64,000 bases of DNA. Source: Platynereis dumerilii (Eukaryota; Annelida; Polychaeta; Phyllodocida; Nereididae). This document shows, in pieces, positions 26,601-38,600 of this stretch. The notes beneath the pieces are model-generated. The model ran no database searches and was not told where the DNA came from. It was given only the letters and a program-made list of their open reading frames with translations. Numbering within the stretch: the stretch's first letter is position 1; each line of letters starts with the position of its first letter. Position numbers and translations under genes: made by a program. Location of the stretch: assembly GCA_026936325.1 (NCBI GenBank), contig JAPTHN010000006.1, positions 28,103,296-28,167,295 on the forward strand, read 5' to 3'.

Positions 26601-29600
26601 CTTGAATTCAGGGTATAACTCACAATTCATAATCTTCAAAGAGATGCCTGTCATTGACCTCTTGTTTTAGAGAGTTATATCAAAAGGGAAGCTTCAGGGA
26701 AGAATTTTGATTAGTAAGGCATAAGAAAGTAACAGGTGCGGCTGGTTAAATATGTTATGCACATGTCCACCGACATGAATTTGTCATACTTGCACAAAAA
26801 AAGGAACTAGAAACTCTCCCCACCAACTTTTCATTATGAAATATATAGGTTTTCATAATATCCATCGACAAAGTTATTCTGCATGCCTAGAGGGTTTGCA
26901 ATTGTGGTAGCAGACTTCCCTGTCTCACTGTGCCCCGCCTGCTGTCTCACTGTGCCCCGCCTATGGGGCAGAGTGAGACACTTTTCCGGCATGGACTTAA
27001 CATGATGTATCTCCAAACCTGTAATAGTTGGGAACCTAAAACTACCAGACAATATACCCAACTTCATCATCTACAATGCGGGTCTAAATTGGTTTTACTG
27101 TTGACTGCCAACATTTTGTTACACTTGAAAATAAAAAAAGTGTCTCACTGTGCCCCACTCTCCCCTATTTTAGACATTTGGCTGATCTCTTATTTCAGCT
27201 TGGGAAGTAATGCATTACATGTGGCCATTTCAGTTATGTATTTATTGTAGACCATTGATGTTGATATGCAAATTGAAGGTCTTTTTGAGGTTTTTCAATA
27301 GCACTTAGAATATGGAGAACCACGTATTGCGAAAATCGCCCGAATTAAGCAAAAGCGAATAAACTTCAAGTTAATTAATCCAGTTGAAATGCCTCAATAT
27401 TTTTCATAGGTCCTTTTTATGGGTTATATCATAAAATGAGAGGGTGTCCCATCGAAAATTAGGACATCGCTTTCTTTTTTTTTTTTGGGACACCCTAACC
27501 TTGTACCAGGATTTCTTACAATTAAACGAAGAATCAACTCAGGCAAACACCCTCAGTTGGGACAAGAAAGGGTCTATCAGTACCAGCAGGCAAGTCAATC
27601 ACCTCCATAGGATTATCTATTGGTCTGTTAAATCAGAAGGGATTTGGAGATCTGTTATTAGAGGAATTTAAAGCCCGAAGTAGCCTATAAATACTTTGGG
27701 ACAAGACCTGCAAAATGAGGTCTCAACTGCTGGAAGCATGCCAACACTGTGACCGCATTCCTTAACATAAGGTGCACAAATCAATAGCAAAGGTCTATTA
27801 AGTCATTGAGGGTCTGTTATTGGAGGAAGCAAGATGAAGTAACTTCAAGTAAGGATCAGGTATAGAAGGACAGACTTTCATCAAAAGAAAAATAACAGAT
27901 TCAGGAAGGTACTATACTGACTCATTTTTGTGAGGACACTGTCTTGGTGATCAGCAATTTGAGTCATTTGCGTCGTTATAATCCGGAGAACAATTTTAGT
28001 CTATCTGAAGAACTTCGATTTTGAGCTGGAAAATGTTTTTTGAGTCCTTGCATGAAAGCTAGAGAACCTATAGAATTGCGGAGCAAGTGAAACTATTCTG
28101 CCAAGAAAATCCCAGCGATGCATTTTGGCTGTTTAAGAACCTCAGTAAAGGTCCTGGCTTTTGCATTGAAATGAGTAGCCAAAATGTCACTGACATACAT
28201 GCGACATCATTGGCAAAACTAGGACCCAGTATTCACCAAACCCGTCGATAACAAATAAGATAAACAAGTGTCCAATTAAAAGGACGCTCAACTTACACAT
28301 TTATGAAGACACAATTAAGTACTTAGTTCCACTTACCCAGTACAAGCACCACAGGGCACCTGGAAGGTCCTTCATTTTCCAGTGAGTCTTCTGCCTTGAT
28401 TGGAGGGAGGGGGGTGTATCTTTGTAGATCTGAGGGCTCTGCAAAAAGCAATTTAAAATATCACCTAAGAATCCTAAGATATATTGCCATCATCACCCCT
28501 AGTGTAATTCTACTATCAATGACAGTATCGTCCCAAAAAGTAATTCTACTATCATCCCAAATGTAATTCAATCATCATCCCAAATGTCATTCAAATATCA
28601 TACCAAATCTCATTCTACAATCATACCAAATGGCATTCTACAATCATCCCAAATCTAATTCTACTATCATCCCAAATGTAATTCTACTATCATCCCAAAT
28701 GTAATTCTACTATCATCCCAAATGTAATTCTACTGCCATCCCAAATGAAATTCACTATCAGCCCAAATGTAATTCTACTATCAGCCCAAATGAAATTCTA
28801 CTGTCATCCCAAATTAAATTCACTATCAGCCCAAAGGTAATTCTGCCATCATCCAAATGTAATTCTACTATCATCCCAAATGTAATGCTACTATCATCCC
28901 AAATCTACTTCTACTATCACCCCAAATATAATTCTACCAACATCCCAAATGTAATTCTACTATAATCCCAAATGTAATTCTTCTATCAGCTCAAATCTCA
29001 TTCTCATTCTACTATCATCCCAAATCTAATGCTACTATCATCCCAAATGTAATTCTACTATAATCCCAAATGTAATTCTTCTATCATCCTAAATGTAATC
29101 CTACTATCATCCCAAATATAAATCTACTAGCTATTAACCCAATCTAGTTCTACTATCATCCCAAATGTAATTGTCCTATCAACCAAAACATAATTTTGCA
29201 ATCATCCCAAATTTAATTCTATTTTTATCCAAAATGTAATTTTACTATCATCCCAAATGTAATTCTCCAGTTTTCCCAAATCTAATTCTGCTATCATCCC
29301 AAATCTACCTCTACTACCATCCCAAACGTAATTCTACTATCATCCCAAATCTACTTCTGCTATCATCCCAAATGTAATTCTACTATCATCCCAAATCTAA
29401 TTCTACCATCATCCAAAATGTAATTCTACTACCACCCAAATGTAAATCTACCATTGATAAACAAATTTAATACTTTTCACAATTCCACAACAATTACTGT
29501 ACAATCTATACAACTATGATACTATCTATTTTCAGTGCATTAACATGCTTCAGCAAATTAAGCACTTTAAACATGTACATGTGGTAAATTAAATAAAAAC

Positions 29601-32600
29601 AAAAATCGAACACAATAGTGGTGTAAAATCCTTTGAATATGGATAGTTTCACACAATACAGGCTGTATATTATTGCTGTTTATTAGTTAAAATACATTGT
29701 TGAAATTGGCTATATCTACTAAAAATAGATTTATGTGTAATCATATCATTGTTACAATTGTAAGTCAGTGTATTGGGATAAGTAAAATTGGATTGCAGGT
29801 CTGGACAAAACATGTATTAACATAATCTCTAATATTTGATGACATGGTATTAAATACAGCATGCAAACACAATGACAAAGAATCAATGGCTTGAAATTTT
29901 GTTGGTGGAGCCTGCTGATATGTCCAGAAAGACATTTCACCAAGTGGTAAATTAGTAAATTTGCGAAAGTGAGTGAGTGAGTGAGTGAGTGAGTTTGCCT
30001 TTTACTTAGAGGCAATGTCGGTTTGGTATAATCTTGTATATAATTTCTCATATCTTGCAGAAGTGGATGTTGTCTCTGACGAACTGTATTCTGCTTGACG
30101 CTGACCTTTATAAGAACAATTGTTTGCTAAATATGAAAACGTTTGTTGTCCATTAGGCCTATGTATGTGGTGAATCTGGTGATAGTGTGTGCCAATGCAG
30201 CCCAAGCAATTTGGGTTTCATTTTATTGTCACTGAGTGAGCCATAAATTAATTCCATTCCATAAAATGCACAAGGTTGTTGGATGTGACAGGGGAAGCAA
30301 ATTGAAAATGCTCTCACCAGTTGCTTATCCTAATATTTAATGAGTCCTGAAACTGACGTGTCTAATTGCTTCTGACAATCAGTGATATGCAAATATATAT
30401 ATCCCATTTTGAATTCTGCAGAGGAAACTTTAGGGTTTGTCATAAAAATAATGAGTCTAAATTTTACTGATATATGATATAGACACAATAGGCTACTACT
30501 GCCAGTGATGGGATGACTTTTTCAAACAAGCCATGGGGTAATAATTGCAATTGAGGTAAAAACAAAAATGACAAAATGAGACAGGTAAGCGCGATGGGTA
30601 TGAGATAAGAAGTTCTGAACAGATTATTAGGACCCGGTGTCCTAAATATGGTCAATCATTCAATCTAAAGCTCAATGAATTGATATTCCAAAGTCAGCGG
30701 TATTCTACAACAAAGGTAAAACCATTTTACTTTTATTTGCTTGTCTGCCACTGTGACACCGTGTGTTGAAAAAGTTTCAAGGCCCTCATAAAATGTTCAT
30801 GTGTTGGATAGACAAGTAGCTCCTGCAGCAGAAGAATTGTGAAAAGAAAATATAGGCAACCCACCTCTTAACCATTTTCTTTTGACTTCTAAATTCCCTT
30901 CAACCAATCTGTTTTTAGGGTGTTAAAAATTATCAAGGGCTCCTCGAAACGTTGCTGTGTTGGATAGGCAGAAAGCTCCCTATTGATAATGATAATCAAA
31001 TATTGGTTACCTATTATATTTCTTAACCAAATGTAGTGACAACAGAGAAGGTACTTGTGATAACCAGATATTCGTTCCCTAAGTATTCCTCAATCAAATC
31101 TTATGACAACAATCTTTCCCTTCTAAATATAAGATTAATTGTTAACCAATCTATTTTTAGACAGTGGGACATATTAAGTGTCCCTAAAAACGTGGATATG
31201 CTGACAGACAAGTGGGATCCTACAGGATAGCAGGCAGCATGCTCCCTAGCAGAGAAAGGCACTATTGATCGCTGCAGACCATGCTGAGCCTGAATGAATG
31301 GAAGCCATGCTGTTGTGGTTTTGATTCAAAGAGCTTGGTAAACTAGCTGCATATCCATAGCCACATCCAGGTTATTAAGCTAAATCATGGGCCTAATATG
31401 CAATAACATGCACTGCTATAACACAGCTTGAACTGTCGGCCATATAAAGGCCTATGTATTCACTTGCATGCAGTTGACTTGCTCAGTGGAAATGCAGAGT
31501 AGTGTTCAGGAAAGTAAGAGCATCTAAGATCACACCAGGAAGTGCTAGCTTACCCCGTGCAAAGCTAAGCAAGCACTGTCGAATATATTACCCATGCATT
31601 GTATGTAAGATGCTGAGAGAAGAAAGCAAATAAATTGACAGACAATAAAAGACATCATAGATAGGCTATACGAGGAAATCATGCATTCTTTTGCCATGCA
31701 AAGCAATGCAGTTTAATATTGCTAAAAGCATCACATCAATGCATGCAATGTAATCATCACAAGTGCACCAACAATGACAATGGAAAGAAGTGCAGTTAAA
31801 AGCAAAGAGGATGGCAAAATATATATATATTTAAATCCAGCATTCACAAAAAGACAAGCCAGCCTCACTGCAATTGCACAGAATAAATTTCTAAAATGCT
31901 GAGCGCTTGCAGAAGGACTTCAGGGAAGCAAAGAAACAAAATCAAAGGAGGGTTGTCACAGGGATAAATCGAATACATCCAACATTGTCGGAAGAAGAAA
32001 GTGTGAAAGTGGAAGGATAAAGCAGAAGTGAATTATACCCGTGAAGCGGGTTCCATTGGAGTCGTTAGCTTCCACCAGGACCTCCTTTTTAGTAATGACC
32101 ACCTCCTCCGAGCGAGATATCTCCATTCCTTCGCTGTCCTCATCCACCACAACGTACTTGACCACTTGTTTAACATGCTTGACCACTTTCCCCGGAGGCA
32201 CTGTTGCGGAATCCGGGTCTTTTCCCGGACTTTCGCCGGAACCATCACCGGGACCGTCACCGTTTTGGTCCGTTCCGAGGGAGTCGATCCTGTTTAAAGG
32301 ACTCTTGGCCTCACCCACTTGAACTGCCTTTATCTCCTCTTCGTGCACTTCTTGACCTTGGGGGTCACCGCCAAGGTCACCGTTCGGGTCACCCTGACCT
32401 TTAGTTACATCCTCCTTTTTTGGTGGTAATTTCCCTGCCTCAGCAGCATCATTCACATGGTCCTCATCCTTCTCATCTCCACTTGAGCTGGAGTAGAGCT
32501 CAGACCCTTCCTCACACTGACAACAAGACTGGGAGGAGCCCATTCTCATAAGGAGGTGGACATACACCGGTCAGTGGGCTGCTGACTTCACCTCTAAGCA

Positions 32601-35600
32601 GACTGCTCTCCTCCTCTCTCCAGTATCCTCTGTCACCATGCTCCAATCATCCTCACAAGAGGTCCTCGCTTGCTGCAGAGGGAGACCTGGGGCCCTGATG
32701 GGATATACTCAGCTACTCACTCCATCCTATGCAGTGTTCAGTCAAAATCCAGAGGCCCTGGTGGGTAGCAGGTCATTAAGGCAAGCTGCACATGAGGCTC
32801 ACACAGATGGGGATCCCCAGCTAATGTTGACAACCTCTCTATATGGCAACACCTGTTGACACAGCAAACCACGACAAGCAAAGTCAAACTGCTAATTTGT
32901 CTCTCCTACATGTTAGCATGGTGTCTACATGCAAACATGACTAGCTGCACTTCATAACAACAATTTCTCTGCACTTTACTCTTAACTCTCATAATTTGGG
33001 ACAGACATGAAAGAATAATGTCATGTAGAGACGATTTGATCATTCAAATGACATCACATCTTGGGATATTATACTACCAGAAGGAATTTATGGTCACATA
33101 CACTATGACAGTGCAACTACACATTCTCAGTATTCAACACAGAATATTTATCCACCAAAAATCGAAGATTCCATTCCATAGCAGACGACACAACAACGAA
33201 CTTCTCACGTGACTTAACATGACGTCACTCCCAGGGTATCCTGCGTGTCAGGGGTTGCCCAGAAGTCATAGTCTGTGATGTCCAATCAAGGTGATCTATT
33301 ACAAAAGGAGTTGCAGGGGTCAAGTTTAGGTATGTTGGGCTATGTCTGGCTGTAAGGGCACAACCCACCATTCCAAACCTTGTGTCAGGTTGGGTATAAT
33401 GGTGTAAGCCTTTATTTTTGTGGTTTTTGTATTGTTACTACTGACTGATTTATACTGACTGATTTATATATTTTGTGTTCTTTTGTTTTGTTTGTACCCT
33501 TTCTTCTTTTATTTACTAAAATTGTATGTCTTCCATGGAATATGGAGACTTTAAAACTTGTTGATATTTTAGTACCACCCGCAAAGAAATGCAAACAACT
33601 ATTTTTATTTAACTTGCATGAAATTCAACCAACTGTTTTTATTTAACTTGCATGCAAATTAGAAACCTGGAAAACTATGTAATGTTGCTATAGAGCTGTT
33701 TGCAGATTAGCAGTCCAAACAGTTTCAAAATTTTTCAAGTTTGTCGTGTGATGTCACTGGCTTTAAAATATTTTGTTTGTGTCAGTTATGGTTAATCAGT
33801 TGATTCAGTGCTTATCATATCTAGCAGCACAGGTGACAATAAAACTAACTAATTAAATTACTTCAGGTACTTCATCAAATAAGATAATGAGACCAACAGA
33901 AAGCTGTCAATGACGTCACTAAGTTAGTTTGCAAATTGAAAATAAGAAAATCTATTTTTGCAGTGGTCCATCAATATACAAAGAGCTCTAAAAAGACTCA
34001 AGCTGTTAAGCATGCTCCATAGCCCACTCGTTTCTAAACTGTCAACCAGCAAGTCTGTCACGAGCAAGACTCCTTGTCACATTTCACAGTTTGTCTACCC
34101 GTGGGCCTTGAATCTACTGAAGTGAGTTTGTCACACAACAGATTTTGTTTCTCTCACGAAGGAGTTGACCTGATCAGTCATATAATAGACAAGGTTGGAA
34201 AGATATCTTGACATTCTTTCAATTTTCAAAATTTGGAAAGCGAATTTTGAGCAAAAAGTATGACATTTTTTCACACTATCATTTTTTTTTTAAAATCTTG
34301 AAAATTAATTTCTTCAGATCTTATTAATCCTCTAAAATACTTTGGATGAAAATGTAGGTACCTATATAGGCTATATCAAATTGGTTGGCATAATTCAGTG
34401 AAATACATTGTAAAAAAAGTGCAAAGGATTTTGTGGCGAATGTAAAAATATAGATATGCAAAAGAAAATCATTGGCATCCATGTACAGTATAGCCTACAC
34501 ATGTCTAACTGTCTATGTGCCAAATACACGGAAGTGCAAAATACACACTGAACAAAATGTGTTGCACATTAGTTTCAACAGAGGAAATATATAACTGCAT
34601 GATTACATTCATGAATGCTCTTGAGTGATGTCATACTCCTATATTTACCATTTTATACACTACTTGTCAAAAGTTTGGAAATAGCCAGTGGGTGCATAGA
34701 TTGTTATTTGGTAAGACAACAATTTTCCAAACTTTTGGCTGGCGGTGTACACAATGTGTCAATGGTTGACAAATATTTTTAAACTGCTTTTCAATGTAAA
34801 AGATAGGACTTGTTATGACATCACTCACGTGCTTAAATGACAGAAGGTAATCATTAATATTTCCTCAACTGTAAGGTTAGTTACCTCTAGAAGGAGGTCT
34901 TGCTTCATCAGGTAATTGTGACCTCTCCAAAACCGATTTGACAGCTGATTTGCTCTCTGCATTTGCCACAATTAAAACATGATTAGCATTGAATCATACT
35001 ACTTGTTAATGTTATTAAGGTTAGGACTAATCAGAATAGCAATTAATTTATTAGTTGTTGTTAGGAAGCAACCATTAGATCCCGGGGAGTGTTTTTTTTT
35101 AATCAACAATTTCTTGCTTAGTTTTGGTGAATAAATAATTCTTTCTGAAGTATTATGAACCTTTCAACTTTGGCTAAAATATGCAATTGGTATAGTGGGT
35201 GCTCATCCAGATGACCGTGTGCCCCAGGTGCCCCCAAGGATGAGGCTCTGGATGGGGTTTTGTGTCCCCCTGTCCTTTGGCCATTTTACTTTTGAATTCC
35301 CTGTCCCTTTGCAATTTTAATAATGGTACTTTTGAATTCCCTGTCCCTCAGCGCTGAATGGAGTTTTATGTCCCCCTGTCCCTTGGCCATTTTACTTTTG
35401 AATTCCCTGTCCCTTGATAATTTTACTTTTTGAGTTCCCTGTCCCCCATATCCCGCCATCCAGAGCCTCAAGGATCATGCGCCCCCCCCCCCCACGATGT
35501 GCCCCGCCCGCCCCCCCTACTTGAGACTCCCAAGTCAGGCCACTAATGCTAACTTTAACACCACACAACAATAAATTAATGTATAATGAACCAAACAACA

Positions 35601-38600
35601 CAAAATGACTGAAGCACCCACCTCTAATGAAGGTCCGCTCTCTCGGAGTAGGAGTCCGGAATCCGTTTCCAGAGATGGGAGGAAGCGGTGACTTGCGGTG
35701 CTGTTCTATGAACTGGTTCCACCTTGGTGTCTCAACTGAACTGTTCTCTTTCAACTTCTCCAAGCAGCTCAACAAATATGTCACATGTTCTTCTGGTCTG
35801 TGGTACATCAAGCCTGTCATGAGACTCTGCAACCAAAATAATTTGAATAAAATTGCATGTGAGAAGTCTGTAGCCTACAAGGGTGTGTGGCTGAGATATG
35901 TATGGCTTCTTGTTTGATTAACATTTTAACAGGGTAGCTACTCAAGTCGGATTTCAAAATTCCCTGCCTTTTCCCTGATTTTTCCCTGTCTCGATACAAG
36001 TTTTCCATGACCAAAAAAAGAGCACTCGCACAAAATTCCGGATCACAATTCACGGACTTCGGTGATTTAACTTTTACATTGTGACTTGAAACATATAGAT
36101 GTTATCTACTAGATAAGGAATGACGCGTGATTGCTTACTCAAGATGCCTTGAGCTATAGATCTCTAATTTTAAAGACACTTCATAACCATCAAACAGGTT
36201 AGACGGGCAAATGACAAATGTTGTACATTTCTTCGTCGTTCTTATCACGAAATCATCACTATTTTTGTCGTGCATTAGTTTTTATGCCAAATTTCCCTGG
36301 CCAAGGTCAGATTTCCCTGATATTTTGCGAAATCACAAATTTCCCTTACTAATTTGAAAGTTCCCTGACTTTTCCCTGACCTTTCCCTGACCAGTGGCAA
36401 CCCTGATTTAATTCTTCAGACACTGGCCAAAGCCTAAAAGAGACTTATCTTTGCATGTTATAGTATATTCTAAGGTGCCATGCTCTATAACTCAGCCTGC
36501 TAACTTCATCTGGACAGAAATTAGGTCATTTCTGGAATCAGCCAATCAGAGAATTTCTTGCATAGGTGATGCTTCTTAGAACTTATGTGATGGGTCAAGT
36601 TCAAAAGTGACCTATTTTCTGTCCAGACGAGTTAGCAGCTCAGTTAGAGCATGGTACCTCAGGTATATGGTTTAGTGACAAGGAAGATTGGATTGTCAGA
36701 CTTGGGCCTGTGCTTCGGACATAAGATAAAACTATTCGTGGGTGCAATTTGATATAGTTATTTGAACTCTGTTGTGTCCCTTCTTGTTGTTTTGTGTACT
36801 TGTTTCAACGTTTGTGGTTAATATCATGTAAAATGTGCGCATATACTCAACAAGATAAAATAAATATATCTAATATATCAATTATTTGTTGCCCACTTCT
36901 TCCCCTCGAATATTTACAAGTTTGAACGTTTGTCTCAGGGTATTGCTTAGCTAAAGATTGTGAAAGTTTTAAGAAAATCCATGAGTTTTGCAAAGAGCCA
37001 GACACAATTTTGTAACATTATAACAAATTTGGGATCATGAAGTTGAATGAGGCTGTAATGGGAAGAATTGGCACCATATCCACATGTTATGAATTTCAAA
37101 TTGTCAACAAAGAAGTCCAACAAGATTGCATGGCAAAAAATTGTTACATTGTTACAATTGTCCAAGTTTATGACACAACTGCATGCATGGAAAAAGATGC
37201 GACAAAAAAATGTGGAAAATAACAATTTTGCCTTAAATTCAACCAGAACCTTAGAACAGCAGAGCAGAGCTCAGTATCCAATCCATGCTACCTTTCCTTG
37301 TGCAATTGCTGCGTCAATGATGCAGCACGCTCTGGAGGCCTTTTCACTGGTACCAATGTTCTGGAAATTTAATTTCCTACATTTTGAGCTGAGTTTGAGC
37401 TCCGTACGACCATTCTTTCCATGTTAAAAGCACTCGAGGTTGATATCCGAACTTTTGTTGACATGTATTCTTGTCATTTCTTAAAAAATCGGCCTGATAA
37501 AAATATTTCATGTATTCAACATGTTTTCTTATGGTAAAATCTAGATGTTTCGATTTTTATTTTATTTTTCAAAGCAAACAAATCACCCCAAAACCATGCC
37601 CTGAAGATTCTGTTATTTCGCCAAAAGAAAGATGGCGATGGCCCAGACCTGAGTATCCAGACCTAACAGAACCTACAAAATGCAGTACAATTTTGGGCAA
37701 ACTCAAGACACGATGGGCATATATAATGGAAAATTTTATCATGGCTGAATTTTCATTGGGGGGGGGGGGCTTTGTTTTTAAAGCAGTGTCACTTAAAGCC
37801 AGATCCGGCCATTTCATGTTTCTCAATAAAATTTGCAAACCTTAGGATTGGATTTTCAGTTACATGACATCTTACATCAGAGCAAATTTCCATGCATGGC
37901 CATACCTTAATTGAAAGTTAGTTCTAAGCTTCATTAATATAGGTGTGCACTTTTAAGTGCACGCGCATGTGAGCAATTTATATTGAACAAATTTATTGTA
38001 GATTTATTATAATATTCCAATGTGCGTCATTGCGAGGAGTATATAATTTCTTCCTGCAGTTCTGCAAAAAAACTACAGAATTCTGCAGTTCTGCAAAAAA
38101 CTGCAGAATTCTGCAGGAAACTGCAGAATTCTGCAGAAAACTGCAGAATTCTGCAGTTCTACAAAAAAACTGCAGAATTCTGCAGTTCTGCAAAAAACTG
38201 CAGAATTCTGCAAAAAACTGCAGAATTCTGCAGGAAACTGCAGAATTCTGCAGGAAACTGCAGAATTCTGCAGTTCTACAAAAAAACTGCAGAATTCTGC
38301 AGTTCCAAAAAAATCTGCAGAATTCTGCAGTTTCAAAAAAAAAATCTGCAGGAAGCTGCAGAATTCTGCAGTTCTGCACCCCCCTGCATGATTTCTGAAC
38401 CTCTGTTACTTCCTGTAGTTTATTGCAATGCATCTTCAAAGTTCAGACCTCTCTGACTTGGGCTTGCCGCTACCAAGGAAACGTGGTTTGGGGGATTGTT
38501 GTATGAGGGATCGGGGTTTTTGGTAGTCCTCTGTCACCGCAGCGTTTCTGAAAAGTTTCTGCAGCAAAATCAGTAATTCTGTAGGAGATATGCAGCCTGG

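Noticed and set aside
27436-27497. Tiny mariner-like remnant (gggtgtccca ... tgggacaccct)
   Set aside because: The inverted ends are only about 9 bp apart from a T-run and no target duplication is clear; could be chance.
32544-32567. Longer start for the MGSSQSCC exon
   Set aside because: The upstream extension begins with a GTG and a weak-context ATG; MGSSQS has the best start context and a meaningful N-terminus.
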